A stretch of 64,000 bases of DNA from Virgibacillus sp. LDC-1 (GTDB lineage Bacteria; Bacillota; Bacilli; Bacillales; Amphibacillaceae), in assembly GCF_030137545.1 (NCBI RefSeq), contig NZ_JARUVL010000001.1, forward strand, positions 1 to 64,000, in the 5' to 3' direction. Below are positions 9,305-17,234 of this stretch, one piece after another (the stretch's first letter is position 1; every line of letters starts with the position of its first letter). The notes under the pieces were generated by a model. That model searched no databases and was not told the DNA's origin. It saw only the letters and a list, made by a program, of their open reading frames with translations. Position numbers and translations under genes: made by a program.

Positions 9305-10237
9305 ATGAGCTTGCTTGATATGATTTATCCAGATCGTTTACAAGTTGGAGATACGATTGGCGTACTTGCTCCTGCAAGTCCACCAAACATGGAAAAGCTG
9401 TATCAGGCAATTCCATTGCTAGAAAAAAAGGGACTAAAGGTCAAGCTAGGAAATTATGTTTCTACCGTATATGGCTATTTAGCGGGAACAGATGAAGAAC
9501 GTTTAGATGATCTGAATACGATGATTGCAGATAAAACGATAAAAGCAATTTTTTTTGCAAGAGGAGGCTATGGAACAGGAAGAATCGCTGATCGTATTGA
9601 CTATGCATTACTACGTGACAACCCAAAAATTATATGGGGCTATAGTGATATTACATACTTACACACTGCTATTCATAAGCAAGCAGAATTAGTTACATTT
9701 CATGGTCCGATGATCGAGTCAGATATCGCAAAACCTGATTTTGACTCGAAATCATTCGCTATGTTGGATCAATTATTTGCACCGATGGAAATACGTTATA
9801 CAGAGGAGATTTCTCCACTTCACGTGCTTGTTCCTGGAACAGCGCGAGGACAGCTTGTTGGTGGCAACCTTTCCCTTTTGACGAGCACACTTGGAACGTC
9901 TTTTGAGATCGATACAAAGGATAAAATCCTTTTAATAGAGGATATTGGCGAGGCGCCATATCGGATCGATTCCATGCTCAACCAGCTGCGCTTAGCTGGA
10001 AAACTCTCCAAGCTAGCAGGGGTAGCTGTGGCCGATTTTGCCGATTCATCTCCAAAAGCTTCTCCATCCCTCACATTAGAAGAGGTATTTGACCACTACT
10101 TTCAAAAAATAGCGTGTCCGGTAGTAACAGGCTTTAAAATAGGTCATTGCACACCAAATATAGCTATTCCTTTAGGTGTTGAAGCAACACTTGATAGCAC
10201 CTCAAAAACGTTATTGATTACACCAGGAGTGCAATGA
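9305..10237 (+). CDS. ykfA: LD-carboxypeptidase family protein (S66)
   Basis: S66 peptidases remove the terminal D-amino acid from murein tetrapeptides or cleave related amide bonds. The 310-residue protein carries the nucleophile region GYSDITYLHTA, the conserved glutamate in EDIGEAPYRID and the catalytic His in KIGHCTPN, giving the Ser-Glu-His triad. Gene order after dppE equals ykfA of the Bacillus dpp-ykf locus. The ATG at 9305 is very close to GGAAGGG (9298-9304); TTG at 9311 fits that RBS better and would shorten the protein by two residues. Confidence 0.88.
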   Translation: MSLLDMIYPDRLQVGDTIGVLAPASPPNMEKLYQAIPLLEKKGLKVKLGNYVSTVYGYLAGTDEERLDDLNTMIADKTIKAIFFARGGYGTGRIADRIDYALLRDNPKIIWGYSDITYLHTAIHKQAELVTFHGPMIESDIAKPDFDSKSFAMLDQLFAPMEIRYTEEISPLHVLVPGTARGQLVGGNLSLLTSTLGTSFEIDTKDKILLIEDIGEAPYRIDSMLNQLRLAGKLSKLAGVAVADFADSSPKASPSLTLEEVFDHYFQKIACPVVTGFKIGHCTPNIAIPLGVEATLDSTSKTLLITPGVQ

Positions 10238-10454
10238 AAGGAGCATGGACGCTTAGAGGTTTACTTGCATCAAGGTGGTGACTCCAATCGGAAAAGCATG
10301 AGATTTGAGACACTAGGGAAGCGGGTTTCTTCCGAGGAGACGCAAGCCATGCCCGTGGAAAGCATCCGCCTGTAGTCAGAAGTAATAGCTTAGAGAACAT
10401 TTGAAACAATAGGCGGATAAAAACGCCTAACCATACTATACGAGGAGTGCTAGC
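10238..10454. repeat. Possible degenerate dispersed repeat replacing ykfB
   Basis: This 217-bp spacer has no open frame of useful length and carries GC-rich blocks (GGAGACGCAAGCCATGCCCG, GTGGAAAGCATCCGCCTG) unlike the surrounding A/T-rich intergenic DNA. From memory, such blocks resemble an element scattered in intergenic regions of Bacillaceae genomes. The gene expected here, ykfB, is absent. The RBS of the next gene (CGAGGAG, 10441-10447) ends the segment. Confidence 0.4.
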
Positions 10455-11414
10455 GTGTATAAACAAACGTTTGATTCGCTACAAGAAGAGCTGTGGGTAA
10501 CCTCGGTTCAAGTAGCTACAGTTTGGACATCTCCACAGTCGGCAAGAGATATGGATAAGCTAGGGTTAGAGAATCCAACGAATATTGTGCAATGGGTAAA
10601 GACATTATCTTATCATGACAAGCTAGCCTTATGTGATGAAAACCGCGTTCAAACCCAATTGCTATTCGGCGAATATGTGCTGGTTCGAGAAATAAAAGCG
10701 GGTTGGGCACGTATCGTTATTCCATCCCAGCCATCAAGCAAGGATGATTACGGCTATCCTGGCTGGGTCCCAATCGTACAATTAAAAAAAGTAATGAAAG
10801 CAGATTGGCAACGAGAACAAACCGCAGTAGTGAAAACGAAAACGGCTTGGTTAGAGGAACACTCCGGCAATCGCATTTTTTCGCTCAGTTTTTTAACAGC
10901 CTTGCCGGTTATTTTTGATGAAGAAGCGAGGATAAAAGTTAAAACACCTGAAGGAAGTGCATTTTTATTAAAGAGTGATGTCTATATCGTAAATACAAGA
11001 GATGGAATGAAGCAAAGATCTGGACAAGCAATTGCTCTAGCTGCAACGATGTTTATCGGCCTTGAATATTTTTGGGGTGGGATGAGCTCATTTGGCTATG
11101 ATTGTTCCGGTTTAGCGTATGCAGCTTATAAAGCAAATGGCTACCAAATCAGTCGAGATGCTTCAGATCAGGCAATTCACGGAGAAGCGGTGCCATTAGA
11201 CCAATTGCGAAGTGGAGATCTTTTGTTTTTTGCTCATAACGAAGGAAAAGGCAATGTACATCACGTAGGGATTTATCTCGGAAACGGGGAAATGGTACAT
11301 TCTCCACAAACAGGGAAGGGCATAGAAATTACTCCTTTAGCTGGAACACTATATGAACAAGAGCTTTGTGTTGCAAGGCGTTATTGGTCGACAATAGAGG
11401 AGCGTAGAGCGTAA
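10455..11414 (+). CDS. ykfC: Gamma-D-glutamyl-L-diamino acid endopeptidase (NlpC/P60)
   Basis: YkfC cuts the gamma-D-Glu-diaminopimelate bond of murein peptides that carry a free N-terminal L-Ala. The N-terminal two-thirds hold SH3b-like domains (residues about 20-180). The NlpC/P60 domain follows with Cys217 in YDCSGLAY, His270 in [10 protein letters not shown] and His282 in VHSP. No signal peptide is visible, so it should act on imported peptides in the cytoplasm. The start is GTG with CGAGGAG 7 bases upstream. It overlaps the next gene by one base (TAATG). Confidence 0.9.
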   Translation: MYKQTFDSLQEELWVTSVQVATVWTSPQSARDMDKLGLENPTNIVQWVKTLSYHDKLALCDENRVQTQLLFGEYVLVREIKAGWARIVIPSQPSSKDDYGYPGWVPIVQLKKVMKADWQREQTAVVKTKTAWLEEHSGNRIFSLSFLTALPVIFDEEARIKVKTPEGSAFLLKSDVYIVNTRDGMKQRSGQAIALAATMFIGLEYFWGGMSSFGYDCSGLAYAAYKANGYQISRDASDQAIHGEAVPLDQLRSGDLLFFAHNEGKGNVHHVGIYLGNGEMVHSPQTGKGIEITPLAGTLYEQELCVARRYWSTIEERRA

Positions 11415-12418
11415 TGGAAAAAATATTACAGGTGAATGATTTAAAGAAACATTTTGAAATAGGGAAGGGACGTATTCTAAAGGCTGTAAATGGTGTTTCC
11501 TTCTATGTAAAAAAAGGAGAAACGTTTGGACTTGTTGGTGAATCTGGCTGTGGAAAATCAACGATTGGCAGAACCATTCTAGGATTGTACGAAAGCACGG
11601 ATGGCGAAGTCTTTTTTAAAGGAGAAGATGTGCACGGGCTAAATGAAAAAGAACGTTTTCGATTTTATCGCAGCATGCAAATGATATTTCAAGATCCATA
11701 TGCCTCTTTAAATCCCCGCTCGACCGTTCGAGAGATTATTTCTGAGCCGATGGAGGTTCATCAATTGTTCCAAAGTAAAAAGGAGCAGCTTGAACGTGTT
11801 TATGAACTGCTGGAAGAGGTTGGTCTGAATCGAGATCATGCCAATCGCTATCCACATGAATTTAGCGGAGGCCAACGACAACGAATAGGGATTGCACGCG
11901 CACTTGCCTTGAATCCAGAATTTATAATTGCTGATGAGCCGATATCCGCATTAGATGTCTCTGTTCAAGCACAGGTAGTGAATCTTCTGAAGGAGCTACA
12001 AGAAGAAAAAGGCCTTACATTTCTATTTATTGCCCATGATTTATCGATGGTAAAGCAAATTTCCGATCGCATCGGTGTTATGTATTTAGGGGATATGGTA
12101 GAGCTGACCGAAAGCAGTAAGCTCTATGATAATCCATTACACCCATATACAAGGGCACTTTTATCCGCAATTCCAATCCCAGATCCAGATGTGGAAGAAA
12201 GAAGAGAGCGGATTATTTTAAATGGGGAGTTGCCAAGTCCGATAGACCCGCCAAGCGGATGTGTGTTCCGAACGCGCTGTCCGATGGCAATGGAGGTATG
12301 TAGTTTAACAAAGCCGTCGTGGAAAGAGGTTGAACAAGACCACTTTGTCGCCTGTCATTTATACGAGGGGAATAACACAACAAAGACATCTCCTAAAATT
12401 ACGATTGCAAGCCAATAA
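11414..12418 (+). CDS. ykfD: Peptide ABC transporter ATP-binding protein (DppF/YkfD)
   Basis: This is the second ATPase of the peptide importer, probably pairing with DppD. It has a Walker A (GESGCGKST), the [13 protein letters not shown] motif, a signature (FSGGQRQR), a Walker B ([12 protein letters not shown]), the switch His (IAHDLS) and a C-terminal oligo_HPY region with cysteines at CVFRTRC and MEVC. It is 334 residues long and starts inside the ykfC stop codon, showing tight coupling. It is the last gene before a terminator. Confidence 0.92.
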   Translation: MEKILQVNDLKKHFEIGKGRILKAVNGVSFYVKKGETFGLVGESGCGKSTIGRTILGLYESTDGEVFFKGEDVHGLNEKERFRFYRSMQMIFQDPYASLNPRSTVREIISEPMEVHQLFQSKKEQLERVYELLEEVGLNRDHANRYPHEFSGGQRQRIGIARALALNPEFIIADEPISALDVSVQAQVVNLLKELQEEKGLTFLFIAHDLSMVKQISDRIGVMYLGDMVELTESSKLYDNPLHPYTRALLSAIPIPDPDVEERRERIILNGELPSPIDPPSGCVFRTRCPMAMEVCSLTKPSWKEVEQDHFVACHLYEGNNTTKTSPKITIASQ

Positions 12419-12460
12419 TGTAGTAGTTTCCCTTTAAATTATAATAGGAGGGATGAACGA

Positions 12461-12500
12461 AGACAGATCAAAGGACCATACGTAGATCTGTCTTTTTTTA
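12461..12500 (+). terminator. Terminator of the dpp-ykf operon
   Basis: AGACAGATC (12461-12469) and GATCTGTCT (12485-12493) form a perfect 9-bp stem followed by a T-rich run. Confidence 0.88.
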
Positions 12501-12620
12501 TTTTGGAGACCGATATCTTTCATACTTCATTTCTCGTGCCTCATTTTATTTCTTATGCAACAGGAAGTATGCCCCTCACTTAAAAGATTCCCTTTACATT
12601 ATTTTTTTAAAAAAATAAGG

Positions 12621-12649
12621 TTCTATTGTATTCGTATTTTGTATACGTT
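12621..12649 (+). promoter_or_regulatory. Possible sigma-E promoter of spoIID
   Basis: TTCTATT (12621-12627), a 14-base spacer and TATACGTT (12642-12649) partly match the sigma-E pattern KMATATT-N14-CATACAnT (about 5 of 7 informative positions each). In Bacillus spoIID is a sigma-E gene. The fit is imperfect. Confidence 0.4.
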
Positions 12650-12725
12650 TAATAGTAGGAATACTAGAAGTACAACATTTGCTAGCTTTACTAGACATGT
12701 CCAAAGATAGGAGGGTACCCAATCT

Positions 12726-13880
12726 GTGAAAATACGCAACAATGTAACAGCAAAGAAATGGAAACAACGAACAGCATCAAAAGGGAATAAAAAGAAACCG
12801 TACACCACCCAAAAAAGAAAAATAACCAGTTCAAAAATGAAAAGCAAATTTGGTTCAGGAAATGAAGGTACATCTTGGAAGCTTCCCGGTATACTAGGAG
12901 TCGCTTTTTTATTTTCTGTCATTCTAGTTATTCCCACACTAATTGTTACCCCATTTGTATCAGAGAACAATAAAGTAACCACTGTTAATGATCAGAGTGA
13001 GAAGGAAGGTATTGTGACATTGCCCAATAATTCTGCAGTTTCTGTTACTGTTATGCGATCAGAATCAGAGGAAATTGAAAAAGTCCCACTAGAAACCTAT
13101 GTGGCACGAGTGGTAGCCTCAGAAATGCCAGCCGATTTTGAAATGGAAGCATTAAAAGCGCAAGTGCTAGCTGCAAGAACGTTTATTGTCTATCGCATGA
13201 TACACCAGAATGATAATCCGGATGCGTTTGTTACGGATACAGTGAGCGATCAAGTATATAGCAGTGAAATGGATTTAAGAAAAAAGTGGAAAAATGAATA
13301 TAACGAGAAAATGAGTAAAATTAATCAAGCGGTTGTAGATACCGAGGGAGAGATTTTAACTTATGAAAATGCACCAATATTTCCAGCGTTTTTCTCAACT
13401 AGCAATGGTTATACAGAAAACTCGGAGGATTATTGGCAAAATAAACTACCATATTTGCGAAGTGTGAAAAGTCCGTGGGATAAAAAATCACCAAAATATT
13501 TAGATCAAAAAACCTTTACGATTGATGAAGTAGAAGGGGTGCTGCAAACAAATTTATCACAATTAAATAATAAATCTATTCAAATTTCGAGGACGGAAGG
13601 AAAGCGAGTAAAAGAAGTTACGTTAGGAGACAAAAGCTTTACTGGAAGGGATATTCGAGAAAAATTAAAGCTTCAATCAAGTGACTTTTCCATTGAACAA
13701 AAAAGTAACCATCTCGTTTTTACGACAAAAGGTTATGGTCATGGTATTGGAATGAGTCAATATGGAGCAAATGGGATGGCTAAAGAAGGAAAAACATACA
13801 AAGAAATATTGTCATACTATTTTCAAGGTGTAGAAATTAGCACAGTGAATGAAACAGCTCCTGCATTAGTAGTCAAGTAG
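12726..13880 (+). CDS. spoIID: Stage II sporulation protein D
   Basis: SpoIID is a mother-cell membrane-anchored lytic transglycosylase that, with SpoIIM and SpoIIP, digests septal peptidoglycan during engulfment. A long basic cytoplasmic head (residues 1-50, longer than in B. subtilis) precedes one membrane helix (about 53-76) and the SpoIID/LytB domain. The catalytic Glu133 lies in VASEMPADFE, and the C-terminal GYGHGIGMSQYGA motif is intact. The protein is 384 residues, versus 343 in B. subtilis; the difference is mostly the basic N-terminus. GTG start with AGGAGGG 9 bases upstream. Confidence 0.94.
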   Translation: MKIRNNVTAKKWKQRTASKGNKKKPYTTQKRKITSSKMKSKFGSGNEGTSWKLPGILGVAFLFSVILVIPTLIVTPFVSENNKVTTVNDQSEKEGIVTLPNNSAVSVTVMRSESEEIEKVPLETYVARVVASEMPADFEMEALKAQVLAARTFIVYRMIHQNDNPDAFVTDTVSDQVYSSEMDLRKKWKNEYNEKMSKINQAVVDTEGEILTYENAPIFPAFFSTSNGYTENSEDYWQNKLPYLRSVKSPWDKKSPKYLDQKTFTIDEVEGVLQTNLSQLNNKSIQISRTEGKRVKEVTLGDKSFTGRDIREKLKLQSSDFSIEQKSNHLVFTTKGYGHGIGMSQYGANGMAKEGKTYKEILSYYFQGVEISTVNETAPALVVK

Positions 13881-14065
13881 TATTTAGTCTGCGGGTACAC
13901 TTCAGTATTCATGTTTATCACTAATTAGGAATTTCATCTCACCAAGTGACATTTTTTGTACGATCTATTAACCTATTCGTTTCATTTGATTGTGAAGAAT
14001 ATCCTGTTAATATGCTTCATTTCTATAAAAAAATTCGTAAATAGTGAAAAAAGTTGTATAAAAAT

Positions 14066-14095
14066 GTATAGTTTTTCCTTTTTCTGATCAGAATG
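14066..14095 (+). promoter_or_regulatory. Sigma-F-type promoter of spoIIQ
   Basis: GTATA (14066-14070), a 15-base spacer and GATCAGAATG (14086-14095) fit the forespore sigma-F pattern GYATA-N15/16-GGNNANAMTR with one mismatch. It lies 20 bases before the spoIIQ start, and spoIIQ is a sigma-F gene in Bacillus. Confidence 0.65.
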
Positions 14096-14115
14096 GTTGT
14101 TGAGGTGATGATCTT

Positions 14116-14985
14116 ATGAAAGAGGAAAACAACACTCCAAAAAATAAGTGGAGACAACTTTTTCGCAAAAAATGGTTTTTTCCCGCTGTGTACTTGGTTA
14201 TAGCTGCACTACTTCTGTCTGTTGTTATCTGGTATCAAAACTTAGATAATCAAATCCCAGAAGCAGGAGACGATAAGGATATTAGTGACAATTACACACC
14301 AAGTCCTTATGATGAAGATGCAGAAGCCGTGCTTGATCAGCAGGAAGTCATTAAGATGCCTGTAACGAAGGAAACTGAAGCAGAAATTGTAACTAAATTT
14401 TTTGACTACAGTGCGGATCAGGAGGATCAAGTCAATGCATTAATCCTCCATAACAGTCGCTATTATCAAAGCACTGGAGTAGATCTTGCAGCAGCAAATG
14501 GAGATCCATTCGATGTTACTGCATCACTAAGTGGAACCGTAATGGAAGTAAAAGAGGATCCACTTCTTGGAAATGTCGTCGTATTAGAGCATGGAAGTGA
14601 AGTAATGACGTATTATGCTAGCTTAGACGGTGTGAAAGTAAAAGCAGGGCAAAAGGTAAAGCAGGGCGATTTACTAGGTGTTGCAGGAAAAAATATCTTT
14701 GGTAAGGATAATGGCAACCATGTTCATTTCGAATTAAGAAAAGCTGGTAAAGTAGTAAATCCAGAAACGTATTTTAATCAACCAGTTAGCAAGCTTGATA
14801 GTGCAGAAGCCGAAAATGTAACGGATGAAGCGACTGAAGAAAGCGAAAAAAACGATCAGGCGAATGAGCAACAAGAAACGAATACAGAAGAAAATGGTGA
14901 AACGACCCCAAACGGGAAGCAAAAGGAAAATACTTCTGATCCAACAAACCAACCAGAAGAAGATACATCAAATGATGCATCATAA
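14116..14985 (+). CDS. spoIIQ: Stage II sporulation protein Q
   Basis: SpoIIQ is the forespore half of the SpoIIQ-SpoIIIAH channel that links forespore and mother cell during engulfment. There is a short basic cytoplasmic tail, one membrane helix (about residues 22-41) and a LytM/M23 domain (about 115-220). The first zinc ligand of the HxGxD motif is replaced by Ser (STGVD), while HVHF is kept; as in B. subtilis the domain should be enzymatically dead. The C-terminal 60 residues are an acidic, low-complexity Glu/Asn/Thr tail. RBS GAGGTGAT is just upstream. Confidence 0.93.
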   Translation: MKEENNTPKNKWRQLFRKKWFFPAVYLVIAALLLSVVIWYQNLDNQIPEAGDDKDISDNYTPSPYDEDAEAVLDQQEVIKMPVTKETEAEIVTKFFDYSADQEDQVNALILHNSRYYQSTGVDLAAANGDPFDVTASLSGTVMEVKEDPLLGNVVVLEHGSEVMTYYASLDGVKVKAGQKVKQGDLLGVAGKNIFGKDNGNHVHFELRKAGKVVNPETYFNQPVSKLDSAEAENVTDEATEESEKNDQANEQQETNTEENGETTPNGKQKENTSDPTNQPEEDTSNDAS

Positions 14986-15365
14986 GATAGAAGAACAGCT
15001 TAAATCATAGAGATTTAAGCTGTTCTTCATGGTATTTTTTACAATTTATACAAAAACAAGGAACATCAAAAGCCTTGATATGATGCGAAACACAAAATTA
15101 ATTTCCATAATATTGCAAAATATGTCGAACGATAATCCTTGTTTTTGCGAATATTCGTGTTAATATATTTATAACCAATGAAGTAGGGACATAAATTGAT
15201 AGGAAATGCAATATTTCTACAAAATACTTGTATAAATAAACATGCAAGATTCTCTTCAGAACTTTGCTTCAAATGATTAGCTGCAGAAAAGCGGTTCATT
15301 GTAAAGAAATCGCATTGACAGGATAACTTTTCTATAAACTAGCCATATAAGAAAGGAATTTTGCA
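14986..15365. other. Intergenic region between spoIIQ and the receptor-like gene
   Basis: It holds the spoIIQ terminator (14990-15040) and a TTGACA at 15315-15320, but the nearest TATAAA (15333) is only 12 bases on, so no good sigma-A promoter is proven. The remaining A/T-rich DNA shows no convincing gene. A minus-strand 77-codon frame lacks a clear RBS or family features. GAAAGG at 15351-15356 is the RBS of the next gene. Confidence 0.45.
14990..15040 (+). terminator. Terminator after spoIIQ
   Basis: A perfect 17-bp stem starting GAAGAACAGC (14990-15006 with 15012-15028) encloses a 5-base loop and is followed by a T-rich stretch (15034-15039). Confidence 0.88.
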
Positions 15366-16403
15366 GTGAAACGTGTAAATGAAAAAGTAAAACCAACGTT
15401 CATCACGTCATTGGTCAATTCAATAGAATTATCTTTGGGACAAATTATGACGATTTTAGCACAGGAGCATAATGAACAAGTTGCCATTGATTTAACAAAA
15501 AAGATTTGTTTGGAGTCCGATTCAAAAGAGATTCAGCGAAAAGGATTAGAATTTTTATACATCAATGGTTTTTATGAGGAATTAGAAATTCTAATCATTA
15601 AGAATCTAGCTTCAGAAGATATACAAAATCGTCAGTGGGCACACGTATATCAGCTTACAATTAATAGGCGTAAGAAAAAACAATCTCCCATTAAGATGAT
15701 TGAGCAATTGAATGCTATCAAAACGAATGATCCGGAGCTAGTTTGTATTATTGAGTTGACGAAGGTAGCACTATATCATGATATGAAGCAATTTGGTAAG
15801 ATTGGTAATTTTTTAGACATGCAGCATGGCTTGTTTGAACGAATTAAGGATACCTTTTTTCTTAACTGCATAAATTTACGACTGTATCAATATCTGTTTG
15901 TTTACTACTGGGTTCGCAATGAACTAATCATGGCAAGAAAGTATGCGTTTCGAGCAATTAATCAAACTAAAAATGAAGACACCATAGCAAATTTACATCT
16001 TAGTCTTGGCCTTACCTATACGTTTGATACGTACCATCAAGGGATGTACCATCTTAATGAAGCGCTAAAGCTATCGAAAAGGACGAACAATAAAAAGCTT
16101 CAACATCGAATCATTCAACGAAATATTCCATTTATCTCAGCGCAATTTAAACGAGTTGAAGGAGTTACGACAGAGGATAAGAGTGAACAAGCGCATATCG
16201 AAATTGCAAAAGGAAACTATAATCAAGCTATCGCAATACTGGAAAAATTACCGATTAAAAGTCCTTTTCAAATGTACTACCTAGGTGTAGCAAAACAGGA
16301 TAAAAATATACTACTTCAATCCTATGATTTCTTTATTGTGAAACGTAGTGATTATTTCTTCAGCAGACTTCCACTTAATGCACTCAAACGAATTAATGAT
16401 TAA
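15366..16403 (+). CDS. AimR-like (arbitrium-type) peptide receptor, no HTH
   Basis: The 345-residue protein is all-helical and TPR-like. Its C-terminal third resembles phage SPbeta AimR as I remember it: an A-H-x-x-x-A repeat, MYYLG...KQDKN, then a FFSRLPLNALKRIN ending. SPbeta AimR is 386 residues and starts with a helix-turn-helix DNA-binding domain of about 45 residues. Here that segment is missing: an in-frame stop at 15348 lies just before the GTG start (RBS GAAAGG), and the sequence enters the helical repeats by residue 22. It may therefore act on proteins, as Rap phosphatases do, instead of DNA. It sits between spoIIQ and spoIIID and is followed by a secreted pre-peptide gene. No phage genes surround it. 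Confidence 0.75.
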   Translation: MKRVNEKVKPTFITSLVNSIELSLGQIMTILAQEHNEQVAIDLTKKICLESDSKEIQRKGLEFLYINGFYEELEILIIKNLASEDIQNRQWAHVYQLTINRRKKKQSPIKMIEQLNAIKTNDPELVCIIELTKVALYHDMKQFGKIGNFLDMQHGLFERIKDTFFLNCINLRLYQYLFVYYWVRNELIMARKYAFRAINQTKNEDTIANLHLSLGLTYTFDTYHQGMYHLNEALKLSKRTNNKKLQHRIIQRNIPFISAQFKRVEGVTTEDKSEQAHIEIAKGNYNQAIAILEKLPIKSPFQMYYLGVAKQDKNILLQSYDFFIVKRSDYFFSRLPLNALKRIND

Positions 16404-16416
16404 TCCATTTCAGCAT

Positions 16417-16445
16417 CGGGGGACTATCCATACAAGTATAGCCCC
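16417..16445 (+). other. Hairpin after the receptor-like gene
   Basis: GGGGG-A-CTAT and ATAG-CCCCC form a stem with one bulged A around a 10-base loop. No T run follows, so it is more likely a message-stabilising or attenuating structure than a terminator. It lies between the receptor stop and the peptide gene. Confidence 0.4.
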
Positions 16446-16492
16446 CATCCACATACAAAAGAATCACCATCCAGAATAACTCCATTGAAATT

Positions 16493-16519
16493 AGGTTCAA
16501 GGGTTCAACCTTTTATAAT
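16493..16519 (+). promoter_or_regulatory. Operator-like palindrome and -10 box of the peptide gene
   Basis: AGGTTCAAGGGTTCAACCT (16493-16511) is an imperfect palindrome with AGGTT/AACCT ends. It is followed two bases later by a perfect -10 box TATAAT (16514-16519). No good -35 exists at the right distance (TTAGGT at 16491), so the palindrome could be the site of an activator or repressor. Its 13-bp right part, AAGGGTTCAACCT (16499-16511), recurs inverted at 16731-16743. Confidence 0.5.
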
Positions 16520-16553
16520 CTTAATTGTAAAAAAAATGCTTAGGAGGGATAAA

Positions 16554-16670
16554 ATGAAAAATGTTAACAAGTTGATTTTGGCTTCTATGTTATCGTTTGT
16601 ATTAATTTTGACAAGTGTCCCAACCGGTGATGTAATCAACCGCGACCCAGATATGGGTACATTTGATTGA
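16554..16670 (+). CDS. Secreted signalling pre-peptide candidate (AimP/Phr-like)
   Basis: This 38-residue product has a Lys-containing start (MKNVNK), a hydrophobic core (LILASMLSFVLILTS) and a short polar tail ending DVINRDPDMGTFD, the layout of AimP, Phr and PapR pro-peptides. Arbitrium hexapeptides have Gly at position five (for example SAIRGA), and DPDMGT fits that spacing, with FD left over. The exact mature peptide is unknown. The ATG has a strong AGGAGGG 7 bases upstream; an earlier in-frame ATG at 16485 lacks one. The gene starts 150 bp after the receptor-like gene and ends before a terminator. Confidence 0.65.
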   Translation: MKNVNKLILASMLSFVLILTSVPTGDVINRDPDMGTFD

Positions 16671-16730
16671 TTGAATCATTGTAGTTAGCAAATTATTTAC
16701 AAGTTAAAAATTGGTATCGTGCTATTTTGT

Positions 16731-16743
16731 AGGTTGAACCCTT
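16731..16743. repeat. Inverted copy of the 13-bp element
   Basis: AGGTTGAACCCTT is the exact reverse complement of AAGGGTTCAACCT at 16499-16511. The two copies bracket the pre-peptide gene, 219 bp apart, and could pair in the transcript or bind the same protein. Confidence 0.6.
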
Positions 16744-16761
16744 TCCATAAAAAAATTAAGG

Positions 16762-16794
16762 ACCATGCTTGTAGTTTAGCAAGCATGGTTTTTA
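16762..16794 (+). terminator. Terminator after the pre-peptide gene
   Basis: ACCATGCTTG (16762-16771) and CAAGCATGGT (16780-16789) form a perfect 10-bp stem with an 8-base loop, followed by five T residues. Confidence 0.88.
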
Positions 16795-17234
16795 ATTTTG
16801 TTTTCGGAATGGTTTTACGAAATAAAGTTCTTGTCCACATAAGCAAAGCAGTAAATTTAATCATAAACGCTGTCGTCATGTAATAAAATGTTACAAACCA
16901 AGCATTCAGAAACATCTGGGGTGAGCGCTTGTGTGGCTCTATAAGTAAACTTAACTAGTTAACGAATAGAAGCAGCTTGTAGGAATGCGGTATGGAGCAG
17001 CTGTAAAACGCTAAATTTCGGTTGAAATCATTGCTATCTGTCGTACGTATAAAAAGCTCCTTCCTTACATATCTCGATTATAATCTCGTATATTTGATAC
17101 GCTCTTTGACAGCCACCATCATTTGTTCTAGAAGCAAGCAAGTGATAAATCAAAAACGTAAGCGAGTTTTATGTTTTTGGATCACCTTGTCTCGACCCAC
17201 ACCTCGGATATATCAACATAGGGAGGCGAACGGT

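Larger units (their letters stand above)
16671..17234. other. Unexplained region between peptide gene and spoIIID
   Basis: The first part holds the inverted 13-mer and terminator described separately. The remaining 440 bp (16794-17234) has no frame with a convincing RBS: a 72-codon minus frame runs through the terminator and looks accidental, and an open frame running into spoIIID from 17022 has no matching homology. It must contain the spoIIID promoter (sigma-E expected), but no clear match was found. It could hold a small RNA. Confidence 0.4.

Noticed and set aside
15066-15299. 77-codon minus-strand frame between spoIIQ and the receptor
   Set aside because: No RBS, no recognised pattern, and composition equal to non-coding DNA.
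15315-15338. Sigma-A promoter for the receptor gene (TTGACA with TATAAA)
   Set aside because: The spacer is 12 bases, too short for a normal promoter.
15366-16794. Prophage remnant
   Set aside because: The AimR-like gene suggests it, but no integrase, repressor, structural or lysis gene, and no attachment-site repeat, was seen around it.
16697-16915. 72-codon minus-strand frame with hydrophobic stretches
   Set aside because: It runs through the terminator of the peptide gene and its inverted 13-mer, and lacks a credible RBS.
17022-17234. N-terminal extension of SpoIIID by 71 codons
   Set aside because: The known 93-residue SpoIIID starts exactly at the GTG at 17235, which has its own RBS.
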